Shown: positions 32,661 to 43,268, counted from the first letter of the stretch. The stretch: 64,000 bases of DNA from Lucinisca nassula (GCA_963580285.1 OY757010.1:60782406-60846405), one strand, 5' to 3'. The notes: generated by a model from the sequence alone, not told the origin. Numbers and translations are program-made.

Positions 32661-32998
32661 TACAGTCGAACTTCAATGGCTTGAACACCTTTGGGACCTC
32701 GAAAATCTGTTCGAGACAGGGGTAGTTCGAGCCACTGAGATTACTGTCAGGAGGCATAACGAGATACTTTTAGACATCTTTTCGGTTTTCTGTAATGAAC
32801 ATGTATGCTGAGTGTACTCATTAGAATCGCCTCCTTGAGGTACACACAGCATACATTTGCAAGATAAACGACTAAAATCTCCTTAATTATCTCCCACTAT
32901 TTCTTATTTAGAGGATTTCGCTATGGGCTAAAGAATGGGTTTGAATCATCCATGGTAAACGAGCCATAGTTGTTCGAGCCATCAAAGTTCTGCTGTAC
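32661..32998. mobile_element. M7 MITE
   Basis: Left end TACAGTCGAACTTCAATGGC, GGACCTCGAAAATCTGTTCG, central ACTCATTAGAATCGCCTC palindrome, right end CCATCAAAGTTCTGCTGTA. TA at both ends suggests a Tc1/mariner-type MITE. Confidence 0.8.
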
Positions 32999-33006
32999 AT
33001 TTTGTA

Positions 33007-33304
33007 AGCCCCCGCCCATAGGGGCTTGAAGAAATATATGGGCTGCATGATGCTTCCACGCAGAGCTGAATCCGGCCCGCACACTAGTACTGGTAAACCG
33101 CTTTGAGGATCTAAGCCTGTCCAGGAACCGCGGTGCGAGGCGGACCGTCCATGCTAATAAACCCTATTGGTTTCATTGGGCGACAGGGCTTGAGATGTCA
33201 TTTCATCTCAATGTCGGGTAAAAGTCCCACAAAATTGGAAGCAACGTCTCTAAAATGACCTTTTGCAGTGTTGACGGGGACGTTAAACCTCAAATCAAAC
33301 AAAA
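33007..33304 (+). mobile_element. S2 SINE copy between two M7 copies
   Basis: Full length, GCCCCCGCCCATAGGGGCTT to GGGGACGTTAAACCTCAAAT. Confidence 0.87.
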
Positions 33305-33601
33305 ACGGTCAAACTTCAATGGCTCGAACACCTTTGGGACCTCGAAAATCTGTTAGAGACAGGGGTAGTTCGAGCCACTGAGATTACTGTCAGGAGGCAT
33401 AACGAGATACTTTTAGACATCTTTTCGGTTTTTTATAATGAATATGTATGCTGAGTGTACTCATTAGAATCGCCTCCTCGATCTCCTTAATTATCTCCCA
33501 CTATTTCTTATGCAGAGGATTTCGCTATGGGCTCAAGAATGGGTTTGACTCATCCATGGTAAAAGAGCCATCGTTGTTCGAGCCATCAAAGTTCTACTGT
33601 A
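33305..33601. mobile_element. M7 MITE, second copy
   Basis: Nearly identical to 32661-32998, with a deletion after CGCCTCC that removes the return arm of the central palindrome. Confidence 0.78.
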
Positions 33602-33878
33602 TATTTTGTGTACTTATGAGAATCCCCATTCTAATGAGTACACGTAACATACATTTTGAAGGTCAAATAAGAAACGTCTCCGAAATATATATGTATTAAT
33701 GTTTGCAATCATAGGAAATTTTTCATAGGGACAGAAAAGCGAGTTTTTAACATGGCAAATGAGCCATCGAAGCTTCCTTGAGTTGATTCATAAAAAAACA
33801 ATCCCAATAATAGAAAAAGTATCAATATGGATTCATCATAATAATACATGTTATTACACGTCTCCAAAACCTTTTCAG

Positions 33879-34045
33879 GTGCAAATGCAATGGCCACGCT
33901 AGATCTTGTAGCATCGGACCTGATCGTGACATGAAATGTGATTGCTCACACAACACAACGGGACCAAACTGCAATATCTGTTTACCATTTTACAATGACA
34001 GACCCTGGGCGCGGGCCACGGAGGATGACGGCATGGAATGTTTAC
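33879..34045 (+). CDS. LAMC1: Laminin gamma exon: LE1 (EGF-like)
   Basis: This exon holds exactly the first laminin-type EGF-like repeat. It begins CKCNGHARSC and ends GMECL, with the eight cysteines in LE order and the stretch CLPFYNDRPWARAT, which is typical of LE1 in gamma chains. Acceptor ccttttcag|G completes an Arg codon from the preceding exon; donor TTAC|gtaagt leaves one base, which the next exon completes to CCT (Pro). A potential N-glycosylation site NTT lies in the HNTTG stretch. LE repeats form the rigid rod of the laminin short arm. This exon carries no repeat at its donor. Confidence 0.96.
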
Positions 34046-35042
34046 GTAAGTCTTCTCTACTAAGAAGCTGGTATAGAATTGAGGTGTGCCACGTCAAAAT
34101 AAGACCTTGCTGTTGTTTGATTAGTGGACCCTCAAACAAGCATGATCATCATATTTTCCATGTTTTATTGTAAACATCACGAGAAATCATATTTATGCCA
34201 TTAGCAAACACAAAGTTGCAGATAAGACTGTGCGTATGCACAGTCTGATCTGCACCTTTGAGTTTGCTGCTTGGATAGAACAATTTCTGTAGTTTATATA
34301 TCTAAAATAACAATCTGCACCTTTGAGTTTGCTGCTTTGATAGAAAAATTTCTGTAGTTTATATATCTAAAATAACAAGACTGTTAGCAAGTTTGTGTAG
34401 CTAAGCTGGCCGGTTTGGCCGCAAACCCTGAAGATTGGTTTTCTCGTTATGGGGATCATATGGGCCCCGTCAAGCGATTTTTGTTCTTATCGCATTCGCG
34501 CAGTCTCGCCTGAACCTTTGCTGCTCGCTCATACAAGCAGTGAATCAAGAGACACCTTCAGACAGAAAACCATATCCCTGGCCCCTCTGAATGGCTGGGC
34601 ATGCGCAGTTAAAATTTGTCATGACGGAATGCTCGAAGTTTGAAGCATTTTATTTACCCTATTTACACCAATATGCCCGCTCCTGAAATGGGTACCACAT
34701 CTCTGCTATGAAGTTGGTGGTTACCCCTGAGTTGGGCTTGGCGGGGCTCATATAATAGTAGGAACGTTACTATATGGAAGTTCAGGGTGATGCCTGTCTA
34801 TATCTACAGTAGTTACCCTAATTATTTAGACTCCTCAAATCCTTACCACACTTGCTGTAAAATTTAAACATATACTTTACTAGCCAATGTGTTTGAAAAT
34901 AGCAGGATTAGTGGCAAACAGTGGAGCAGCCAAAATTCAAAGATTGAAGATTCTGACGTACAGTTGGGCAAGGCCTACTATCTTAGCAGTGGGTAGTTCT
35001 GTTTCTTCCCTTTCATTCAATTTCCTCTTTCTCCCCCGTCCC
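34046..35042. other. Laminin intron, mostly unassigned
   Basis: Contains a small hairpin cassette (GCAGATAAGACTGTGC/GCACAGTCTGATCTGC, 34216-34255), a 65 bp direct duplication at 34248-34377 and an M10-like fragment near 34797. The rest is unrecognised. Confidence 0.45.
34248..34377. repeat. 65 bp tandem duplication
   Basis: ATCTGCACCTTTGAGTTTGC is repeated 65 bp later and the whole unit differs at only a few positions. The unit starts in the arm of a hairpin. Confidence 0.9.
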
Positions 35043-35365
35043 TACCGGCCCCGATAGCTCAGTTGGTAGAGTGCCCGCTCTGGGGAACGGGAGGTCATGG
35101 GTTCGATCCCGGGCCGCAACATACCAAAGTCGTTAAGAATGTTACTGGCACTCAGATTTACGGGGTAGAGCTAGGACTGGTCGACCCAGTGTCAGGATAA
35201 TGTGACTGGGTGTGGTATCATGTAATGTGTCTGGGACATGATACTTCAGTGAGGCAGCACTATAAAAGTGAGCATTGAGCTCCCTGTCGCAACCAGACAC
35301 TGTCGTGATATGACTGAAAAATTGTTGAAAGTGACGTTAAACCTGAATTCACACACACACATCTC
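35043..35365 (+). mobile_element. tRNA-headed SINE with CA tail
   Basis: Head CCCCGATAGCTCAGTTGGTA (A box) and GGGTTCGATCCCGGGCC (B box), a ~200 bp body with TGAGGCAGCACTATAAAAG, tail GTTGAAAGTGACGTTAAACC then CACACACACAC. Plan fits V-SINE-type elements described in molluscs (RUDI); the family match is from memory. Confidence 0.75.
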
Positions 35366-35524
35366 CCCTGTCCCTCTCTTTCATCTCTTCTACAATCTCT
35401 CCCTTTCTCTGGGAGACAACACAAAATGACCCACAAGGGCCCAAACACAATTGATCAAAATCGCAGTTGAAAGAGTGGAAATGTGCAAAAACTTTGCATA
35501 AGATTATGATTATTCCCTTTGCAG

Positions 35525-35831
35525 CTTGTGATTGTAATGGTATGAGTAACGAGTGTTATTTTGACGAGGAACTGTATCGTAAAACTGGTCACGGAGGTCA
35601 CTGTACCAACTGTCTCGACAACCGTGGTGGTATTCACTGTGAGCAGTGTCTGCCCAATCACTACATCAACAAACGGACAAACCGCTGTACGCCCTGTAAT
35701 TGTGATGAGACCGGGTCAGAGGAGCTACAGTGTGATGAAGATGGGCAGTGTTTGTGTAAACCCGGAGTGACGGGGCAGTTTTGTGAACGTTGTGAGGACA
35801 ATTATTATGATTTCAGTATCTACGGCTGCAG
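35525..35831 (+). CDS. LAMC1: Laminin gamma exon: LE2 and LE3
   Basis: Two full laminin EGF-like repeats are encoded. LE2 starts CDCNGMSNECYFDEELY and includes KTGHGGHCTNC, a gamma/beta short-arm signature. LE3 starts CNCDETGSEELQCD and includes CKPGVTGQFCERC. Each has eight cysteines. Acceptor ctttgcag|CT completes Pro; donor TGCAG|gtatgtg leaves AG for the next exon. The 307 nt length gives 101 codons plus split codons at both ends. A shorter open frame in another phase over the same bases is a shadow. Confidence 0.96.
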
Positions 35832-35973
35832 GTATGTGTTTACTTTCTATGATGATTTGAAAAGTTTTAATCCAATTTGATGCCACTCACAACAGTTGTC
35901 ATCTGCTTTGTTGCCTGTTGGTCACCTTATTTGCATTATCTGCTGGTTCCTAGTCTGAAGATTATCAGTTTTG

Positions 35974-36038
35974 GGAAAACAGGTAACCAGACCCCCCTGA
36001 CCTTTCAAGGTCAGGGGGGTCTGGTTACCAGTTTTTCC
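35974..36038. repeat. 65 bp perfect-looking hairpin
   Basis: GGAAAACAGGTAACCAGACC then CCCCTGACCTT pairs with AAGGTCAGGGGGGTCTGGTT ACCAGTTTTTCC. Confidence 0.88.
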
Positions 36039-36106
36039 AATATTGATAAAGTGTAAGCTGGGAGCTAGCAAATAATGCAAAAATGATGAAAAAGTCATTG
36101 ATGCAA

Positions 36107-36172
36107 AGCGTGTGGACCCAGATCATACTGCTCCTCTAGGAGCAGTTTGATTAGGGTCCACACAGTTTGCCT
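36107..36172. repeat. Hairpin cassette, GAGCAGTC type
   Basis: GTGTGGACCCAGATCATACT, centre GCTCCTCTAGGAGC, return AGGGTCCACACAGTTTGC. Likely a PB3 remnant. Confidence 0.7.
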
Positions 36173-36310
36173 GTATGCAAAATATGTTTAAAGAAGTTTT
36201 CAATAAGATGCAGTAGAGGAGATAAACAGACACTTTCAGATGCTGGTTTTCTTGGTATCTTAAGGGTACATACCCTTCTCTGTGGAATAGTTACTTTGTT
36301 TCAGTAACAG

Positions 36311-36588
36311 GCGTGGGCTTGGGTGGCTTAGTTGGAGATGTGTCTGACTGGTGATCAGGTTCGATCCCACTGGGTTAGCATCATTCTTTCTTGGAGATTG
36401 ATCATGAAATAGTTTCTCTGTTCATTCGCTCACTTATGCTGATTTAAGAAGTTCTGTTCTCAATTTCTGGTGGAAGAATTTGCACTATATTGGTCAATTG
36501 CTTATGTATTAGCCTGCACAGCAGAAGTATGGATTGTTAAACTGATGGGCTTCACATGACTTAAGTAGTGGTGACTGGGCCATTAAAC
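36311..36588 (+). mobile_element. S1 SINE copy, diverged
   Basis: TGGGTGGCTTAGTTGGAGAT, TTCGATCCCACTGGG, body GGAGATTGATCATGAAATAG, end GACTGGGCCATTAAACTTAA, where a PB1 takes over. Confidence 0.75.
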
Positions 36589-36800
36589 TTAACCCTTGTC
36601 CTGCTGACCCCAGATATGCCTTATCTTTCAAACAATGAAGATCCAGATCAGATGGCTTCTAAAGAAGCCATCTGATCAGGATCTTCATTGTTTGTCATTC
36701 AGCTCATGAATTTGTTGCAAAATTTGCATCAAGTAATCTGATTGGTTGATAATCAGTAGTGGGTCTGGCAAATATAAATATTCAGCAGGTCAAGGGTTAA
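36589..36800. mobile_element. PB1 MITE
   Basis: TTAACCCTTGTCCTGCTGAC to CAGCAGGTCAAGGGTTAA, cassette CAAACAATGAAGATCCAGAT. Confidence 0.85.
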
Positions 36801-36924
36801 GTTGTGACGAATTCAGTAACAGAATGTAGGTCTAAATATATAGAAAAACTGACAATTATAATTCCTTAGGATATTATGGGGAACGAGTACACACCATCAG
36901 GAGAGACAACTCTGCCAATAATAA

Positions 36925-37156
36925 GCAACATTCTTTCATGGAGATTGATCATGAAATCTTTTCTACGGTCATTCTCTCCCTTCCCCTGATTCAAGAAGGG
37001 CAGTTGTCAGTTTCTGGTGAAAGAATGTGCACTGTACTGGTTAATCATTTACGTATAAGCCTGCACAGGAAAAATGTGAATAGGTAAACTGACCGGCTAA
37101 AAATGACCTAAAATAATGTTGACTGGGCCGTTAAACTACAAAACAAACAAACAAAC
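36925..37156 (+). mobile_element. S1 SINE, 5' truncated
   Basis: GCAACATTCTTTCATGGAGA to GGCCGTTAAACTACAAAACA AACAAACAAAC; the tRNA head is missing. Confidence 0.8.
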
Positions 37157-37167
37157 TGGTAATACGT

Positions 37168-37369
37168 TTAACACACTGTATAAGAAAAACCACAGAATGG
37201 GTACAATGGAAAAAGGTGCAGGCCTTGATCAGGCACTGCAGAATGCAGTGCCTGATCAAGGCCTACACTTTTTGCCAAAAGTTCAGCTATTTTCTGTCTT
37301 ATACCCTTTAATTTTGAAATAGACTACTGCTATATATAAGCAGATTCCATTCTGTACATAATGGGTTAA
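37168..37369. mobile_element. PB2-type MITE
   Basis: TTAACACACTGTATAAG at the left, CATTCTGTACATAATGGGTT AA at the right; cassette centre CAGGCACTGCAGAATGCAGT. Confidence 0.6.
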
Positions 37370-37412
37370 AGAGTAGATCCCTTTTTCTGAGGGGCTAAGT
37401 GAAAGGAAATCC

Positions 37413-37639
37413 TTCACCCTTTTTCTAACAAATGGAATCTTCCTCTCTATATATAGCAGGAGCTCATTTAAAATTTTAGGGGTGTCAGGTTGTGTTTTCT
37501 TCAAAATTTGTTAGGAAAATGGCTTAACTTTTTACAAACAGTGTAGGCCCTGATCAGACGCCGCATTCTGGAGCGTCTGATCTGGGCTTGCACTGTTTGC
37601 CAAATACCCGTTTTGGGGTATCTGGTACTAAATGGGTTA
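37413..37639. mobile_element. PB2 MITE
   Basis: TTCACCCTTTTTCTAACAAA to GGTACTAAATGGGTTAT; cassette 37537-37600 with GACGCCGC. Confidence 0.75.
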
Positions 37640-37749
37640 TTGGCGTCATGTCTTAGGTTCTCTTAGTTATGGCAGGTAAGATTTTGTCTTGATGCATTAA
37701 CGTAAAGACAAGTTCTAAAAAAAATTATAGATAACAAAGTCACTTGTTG

Positions 37750-38000
37750 GTGTATTTACCCTAAATACTACAGTTGAACCTGTGGGGGCGACCACCTGTC
37801 TTAAGCAATTTCCTGTCTTGAACGACTGTCATGCAATCCTCCCAAGCAATTTTCAATGTGAAATTACCTGTCCTGAGCGCCAACCTGCCCAACGTGACCA
37901 ACGACCACTTAAAACTTGTCCAAATTGTAAAATTTCCCTGCCATGTGCGACCAAATAAGTTTACTGTGACACCTGAAGATCAACCGGTGTGCCAGTACCA
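37750..38000. mobile_element. Probable MITE fragment of the CAGTTGAACC type
   Basis: TACAGTTGAACCTGTGGGGG CGACCACCTGTCTTAAGC resembles M6/M7-style ends; no right partner found. Confidence 0.4.
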
Positions 38001-38412
38001 ATAATTATCTCTCTTCATGTTGTCTTTGGAAAACGAAATTATGACACTGATTATGACAAGTGCAGGGATTAAAATTAATTTTTGCCAATTATAATCAATA
38101 CATGTACTGATTGACGCTAGTTGGATTGTTTGGTCATAATGCGTGACGCGACTTAGCGTTTGAATAGGCGCGAAAAAAATACCTAACAAATTACCACTGT
38201 CTCTGCAAACTATCATTACGACTTATATCGGCATGACTTGTATCGACATCTCGGCAAACTACCACCGCGACTTGAACATATTCGTGTAATCTATTCTTTA
38301 ATTGTTTCATTTTAAAACACCTTTTTTTCCGAACTCTTTTGAATTCAACATTACAGCATACATTTTTATTCTAAAACACCGAAAAGATATCCAAAAGTAT
38401 CTTCTCGTTATG

Positions 38413-38492
38413 CCTCCTGGATGTGTCCGTCAGTGGCTCGAACTACCCCTGTCTCGAAAAGATTTTCGAGGTCCCAAATGTGCGTTCAATTA
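38413..38492. mobile_element. M7 MITE fragment
   Basis: GCCTCCTGGATGTGTCCGTC, GGCTCGAACTACCCCTGTCT CG and TTTTCGAGGTCCCAAA, reversed M7 end. Confidence 0.6.
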
Positions 38493-38680
38493 TCATACAT
38501 TTAAATTAATATTCAGTTTTTGAAAGTTGATACTTGTATCAAGTTTATATGTCATTGCATTTCTACTTCCGGTACTGGACCACGTTACTACACTTCCGCT
38601 GTTCGTTCGCTGCATAAAATAGTCCAAATTAAGCACTTGCCTCATTTCCTTTTCCAGCGCATTGATTTCTTAACATTTGC

Positions 38681-38842
38681 GCTGAAGGTGGACTTGATTC
38701 TACAGGTATTCCTTCCCTTTCACCCCTCAGTTGCCGAACTGGACTTTTCCAGCTTTGATACTTGGTGTATCCTTTTATATCAAGGCGGACTTGATTCCAC
38801 AGGTGTTCCTTCCCTTTCAGCCGTCGGTTTCCGAACTGGACA
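38681..38842. repeat. 97 bp direct duplication
   Basis: GGTGGACTTGATTCTACAGG TATTCCTTCCCTTTCA recurs as GGCGGACTTGATTCCACAGG, ending both times CCGAACTGGAC. Confidence 0.8.
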
Positions 38843-39209
38843 TTAGCCCATATATAACTAGCGTCACTTTTTATGGCATGTAAGTATTGTAGGCCCAGAT
38901 CAGACACAGCACAACTTGGCGTCTGATCTGAGTCTGCATTGATTGCTTAAAAAAAACATATATTCTTGCAAAACCTACCTTTGAGAAAACAAATCTGACA
39001 ATCCTGTTCCGAACTTATTTGTTGGAAGATTCCATTGTCATATATTGGTTAAGCAAATTCAGAAGCCACTGATCAGACACCTTATTCTGTGACCTCGAAT
39101 CAGACCCTTCAGTGTTATAAAAGGAAGCTTTGCATTTTTGGGTGCATATGCACTCGTTTATAGACACTTGGGAAGACGAATATAAGTCGAAGCGTCTCCA
39201 CTGTTTAAA

Positions 39210-39455
39210 ATGTATAAATTAAAGGGCTCTGCTGTAACGTCTCCGAAAGCATTGTACACTTCATTTTTGGAGACCCATGACTCGCCGAAAGAAAGCAATA
39301 GGTTTTATAGTTCACTCCCGTCCAGTGCTCCAGATAAACAGCGTATTTTCGTAAATACTCAATTAACCAAAGTGCTGAGTGAACTGGTGGATCGATCGTC
39401 TCTGAATGTAAGTTTGGAGAATAGTCATGAACTGAGAATCGGACTGTTCGTTTAA
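39210..39455 (+). other. Orphan open frame, 81 codons, possible exon
   Basis: MYKLKGSAVTSPKALYTSFL opens a frame of 81 codons rich in Ser and Leu, with SSAPDKQRIFVNTQLTKVLS in the middle. The sequence before it has no repeat signature, and a strong donor-like CTGAAT|GTAAGT lies near codon 66. No family is recognised. It could be a first exon of a nested gene or transposon gene, or chance; I lean to chance. Confidence 0.2.
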
Positions 39456-39551
39456 GCAGGTACATTAGATCTGATCGGACACCGCATTATGTGGCGTCTG
39501 ATGATGAAGGTTCTGTTTGCCAATGGCCAAATGCACGAGCACAGTCCTACC

Positions 39552-39862
39552 GCCCCAACCCATCAGGGCTTGAAGAAATAGACTGACTGTAAGATACTTC
39601 CACGCCGAGCTGAAATCGACCGCACATGAGTACTGGTAAACCGCTTAGAGGATCTAAGCCTGCCCAGGCAAACTGGTGCGAATCGGACCGTCCATGCCAC
39701 AAGCCTATTTGGTTTCATTGCGCGACAGGCTTGATAATTATGTCATTTCATTTGAGTGTTGGGGAAAAGTCTCACAAAATTGGAAGCAACGTCTCTAAAT
39801 GACCTAGTCAGTGTTGACGGGGATGTTAAACCTCAAAACAAGACAACAAACAAACAAACAAG
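39552..39862 (+). mobile_element. S2 SINE copy
   Basis: CCGCCCCAACCCATCAGGGC to GGGGATGTTAAACCTCAAAA and a CAAACAAACAAA tail. Confidence 0.83.
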
Positions 39863-40277
39863 CACAGTCCAGAATTTTCTTCTGACGTTCCGCTCTGACA
39901 TCTTAGGGGTGCTATCAATAACCAATACCTGGATTTTGTTCAGGGTCGGCGCCAGTCAGATGGTCAGTGATTGTCACATGGACAATAACAAGCAACACGA
40001 ATTTTTTTCTTAGTCGAACCTGGTTAAACTCCTTTTTCAACCTTGTCAAAAAAATACTTAGAGAACTGTTTAATCTACCACTACCATTTTATCATTGTGA
40101 ATATACCTCATAAATCAACTTTCCTCAGTACTTTCAGTACTTTGATTTTTAAATCATCTTAAAATAACCTTTTAGAAGCAACACTTTTCTGCAGATAAAT
40201 GCATTATATTTCAATAATGATCTCGTAAATTGCATAGTGTGATTAAAAAAAAAAAGAACCAAAAAAGATCTTGATTT

Positions 40278-40366
40278 ATCATCCCTGCCTTATGAGACCA
40301 CCTGTCTTGAGAGACCACTTTTTGTTCTTCCCAAAGGTGGTCTCTAAAGACAGGTTTGACTGTAGT
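40278..40366. mobile_element. M6-related palindromic fragment
   Basis: GAGACCACCTGTCTTGAGAG ACCAC and its return CAAAGGTGGTCTCTAAAGAC AGG; ends GACTGTAG. Confidence 0.55.
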
Positions 40367-40446
40367 TAAATACATGTACTTGTTGTTGACACATATATAA
40401 TCAAAATCAGATGATTTAAAATAATCATCATGTTTGTATTTTACAG

Positions 40447-40554
40447 ACCCTGTGGCTGTTTTGATCAGGGAAGCTTCAACAACTACCCAAAATGTGATTC
40501 TGGTACAGGACAGTGTGTTTGTAAGGAATTTGTGGAGGGGCAGAACTGTGATAG
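40447..40554 (+). CDS. LAMC1: Laminin gamma exon: first part of LE4
   Basis: A short 108 nt exon, too small to stand out as an open frame, reads RPCGCFDQGSFNNYP, then CDSGTGQCVCKEFVEGQNCD and R. This is the first half of a laminin EGF-like repeat, completed by CKPGYFG in the next exon. Acceptor tattttacag|A makes Arg with the previous AG; donor GATAG|gtaaga leaves AG, completed by G. Placement between LE3 and the CKPGYFG exon and the matched phases make the call secure although the exon is small. Confidence 0.93.
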
Positions 40555-40625
40555 GTAAGATTATCATTTTGTAATACATCATAGCACCCCTCCCCCTTAC
40601 TGGATATGGTGATGAGTCTTATATT

Positions 40626-40960
40626 AGAGTCGAACTTCAATGGCTCGAACACCTTTGGGACCTCGAAAATCTGTTCGAGACAGGCGTAGATCGAGCCACT
40701 GTGGTTACTGTCAGGAGGCATAACGAGATACTCTTAGATATCTTTTCGGTATTCTATAATGAATATGTATGCTGTTTGTACTCATTAGAATCGCCTCATC
40801 GAGGCAATTCTAATGAGAACACACAGCATACATTTGCAAGAAAAAGGACTAAAATCTCCTTAATTATCTCCCACTATTTCTTATGTAGAGGTTTTCGCAA
40901 TGGGCTCAAGAATGGGTTAAACTCAGCCATCGTTGTTCGAGCCATCAAAGTTCTACTGTA
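40626..40960. mobile_element. M7 MITE, full
   Basis: Complete order: AGTCGAACTTCAATGGCTCG, central palindrome ACTCATTAGAATCGCCTCAT with return, CTCCCACTATTTCTTATGTA, and AAAGTTCTACTGTA. Confidence 0.85.
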
Positions 40961-41221
40961 GCTGGCAAATATTGTGCATTGAGTACTGGTTTAATCCTTT
41001 CCCACCAGAGCTTCTGAGATTCTAGGTACTTTTTTCTATCATGTCAATCAGTCAATCATTATTAGCTCATCTTGAGCAAAGCTGCAGGTCAAGCTTATGC
41101 CATGGCCTGTTGTCCTTGTCATGGGGGCATTGTAGAGATTCAGAATTGCTAAAATGGTTCTCTTCCAGTGTTCCAAGATGGTGACCATGTGGCCATCTTG
41201 AAATTCTTTAAAGGACATCTG

Positions 41222-41518
41222 ACGGCCTCGCCCATTGGGGCTCGAAGAAATAAATGGGCTGCATGATGCTTCCACGCAAAGCTGAACCGGCCGCACACGT
41301 TTACTGGTAAACAGTTTAGAGGATCTAAGCCTACCCAGGTAAAGCGGTGCGAGTCGGACAGGAAAATGCTTATAATCCCTATTGGTTTCATTGGGCGGCA
41401 GGGCTTGCGATGTCATTTCATCTCAATGTCGGGTAAAAGTCCCACAAAATTGGCTGCAACGTCTCCAAAATAACCTATACAGTGTTGACGGGGACGTTAA
41501 ACCTCAAATCAAACAAAC
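41222..41518 (+). mobile_element. S2 SINE copy with 12 bp target duplication
   Basis: AAAGGACATCTG occurs at 41210-41221 and 41519-41530 on either side. Confidence 0.9.
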
Positions 41519-41586
41519 AAAGGACATCTGTACCGAAAGTCAGATTTAGCTGAAAGTTGATTGGAGACATCAGGGCAATATGGAGA

Positions 41587-41799
41587 TTAACCCTTGTCCT
41601 GCTGAATATTCATATATGCCACACCCACTACCGATTATTAACCAATCAAATTACTTGATGCAAATTATTGCAACAAATTCACAATCTGAATGACAAACAA
41701 TGTAGATCCTGATCAGATGGCTTCTTCAGAAGCCATCTGATCTGTATCTACATTGTTTCAAAGAAAAGGCATATCCGGGTTCAGCAGGACAAGGGTTAA
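41587..41799. mobile_element. PB1 MITE
   Basis: TTAACCCTTGTCCTGCTGAA to CAGCAGGACAAGGGTTAA: near-perfect ends of about 18 bp. Confidence 0.87.
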
Positions 41800-42136
41800 G
41801 AATTGCTTAAATGGGTCCTTCCAATATCCATGGTTGTTACCATCTTGAAATCCTTTACACGACATCTCCTGAATTGAAAGTTGAATTGAATTGAAACTTG
41901 ATGGGAGGTATCGGGGGAACTTGGAGATTCAGAATTGCTTAAACATTTCTGTCCCAATACTCAGCTCAGCCATCTTGAAATTCTTCTAAATGACCTCTGC
42001 TTCTGAACCTAAAGTCTGATTTGCTGAAACTTGATGGGATGCATCAACTTGATCTGGTGCATCAGGGCAAAATATGAAATTCCGCTAAAATTATTGACTG
42101 TAACACATGCATATATAAGTCCTTTTGTAACCTTTT

Positions 42137-42544
42137 TAGGCCGCTGTCCAGTATAGGTCCCCGTGCACCCCCACCAGGACAAAATCCCATTGGTCCCAAA
42201 ATCTTCCTTAGGGTTTACTGGTAAATCAACAAAATTGGTACCAAAATGTTCGGGAGACATTGTGCCTTGTTTTGATGTAATGATATGCTAATTTTGTTGA
42301 TTTATCTTTAATAATAACCAAGATATGGTTGATTGTATCAAAATACCCAAGTTTTTTAGAAATATAATGGGTTGCCATGGAAACGGTGACGTAATGCATA
42401 GTGGGAACGCTTTTATTTTTGGGGGCAATTTTTTTTCGTAACCAGTAAACCCTAAGGAAAATTTTGGAACCAATGGGATTTTGTCCTGGGGGTGGGGGGG
42501 GGGGGGGGGGGGGTGCAAAGGGACCTATACTGGACAGCGTCCTA
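42137..42544. mobile_element. 408 bp element with ~95 bp inverted repeats
   Basis: TAGGCCGCTGTCCAGTATAG and its near complement ending GGACAGCGTCCTA; the inverted repeat continues through CCACCAGGACAAAATCCCAT to CCTTAGGGTTTACTGGT. A long G-run (42490-42513) has expanded in the right arm only. Confidence 0.8.
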
Positions 42545-42604
42545 TTTCTATGAGAGAAAATTATGTTTCACTGTCTAATGTCAAAGAATCTACGAGTGTC
42601 ATCA

Positions 42605-42816
42605 TTAATCCTTATTCTGCTGTTCACGACAACCCCTACCTTTGCAAACAGTGTAGACCCAGATCAGATGGCTTCTAAAGAAGCCATTTGATCAGGATCT
42701 ACACTGTTTGTCATTCAGTTTGTGAATTTGATCGAATAGATTATGTCAAGTACTTTGATTTGTTGAAATGGAAATGGGTGCGGCTAAATTAATTTATGCA
42801 GCAGGATAAAGGTTAA
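42605..42816. mobile_element. PB1 MITE
   Basis: TTAATCCTTATTCTGCTGTT to CAGCAGGATAAAGGTTAA, cassette 42645-42710. Confidence 0.85.
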
Positions 42817-42935
42817 AATGCTGGCTTTTCACATCGTGCTCTTTCGTCCAGTGATTTGTTCCAGAATAAATCAGTGTAATTTCTATTGCCTATGTAGGCA
42901 CGGTGTGTTGGTAATTTCGTTGAAAATCTACAGGG

Positions 42936-43098
42936 TTATTAGGGCCCCACACTGAAAGTGTGGGTGCCCTATAGTAATCACTCTGTCCGTCCGTCTGTCC
43001 GTCCGTCTGTCTGTCCGTCCGTCTGTCCGTCCACAAATTTTCCTACTCCTCTGATAGCGCTGCCGGGGCCCTAGTCAGTTTCACTGACAGCTCTAGTT
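42936..43098 (+). mobile_element. HINE-like element ending at a laminin splice acceptor
   Basis: Head TTATTAGGGCCCCACACTGA with hairpin CCACACT/AGTGTGG, long GTCY microsatellite (GTCCGTCCGTCTGTCCGTCC), subterminal GGGGCCCT complementary to AGGGCCCC, hairpin GTCAG-TTTCA-CTGAC, end CTCTAGTTT. The exon acceptor follows about 25 nt later. Confidence 0.75.
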
Positions 43099-43123
43099 TG
43101 ATCTTTATTTGTCAATATTTCAG

Positions 43124-43260
43124 GTGTAAGCCGGGGTATTTTGGACTGGAATCGGAGAATCCCTATGGCTGTATCTCCTGTTTCTGTTATGGTCACTCCT
43201 CTATTTGTACCAACGCCACTGGATACTTCCCAAGATCTATCTCTTCAGACTTTGAAACAG
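43124..43260 (+). CDS. LAMC1: Laminin gamma exon: end of LE4, start of LE5, entry to L4
   Basis: The exon reads CKPGYFGLESENPYGC, closing LE4, then CFCYGHSSICTNATGY, the first loop of LE5, and SISSDFET, the linker into the laminin IV domain. CFCYGHSS is very close to the corresponding stretch of gamma-1 chains. NAT is a potential N-glycosylation site. Acceptor tatttcag|G and donor AACAG|gtaatc are both clean. The surroundings are unusual: a HINE-like element ends about 25 nt before the acceptor, and a tRNA-headed SINE (S3) begins 8 nt after the donor. Confidence 0.95.
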
Positions 43261-43268
43261 GTAATCGG

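Noticed and set aside
35043..35115. tRNA gene candidate (GATAGCTCAGTTGGTAGAG with GGGTTCGATCCC)
   Set aside because: Acceptor arms do not pair well and the sequence runs on into a SINE body and CA tail, so it is a SINE head. The same applies to S1, S3 and S4 heads.
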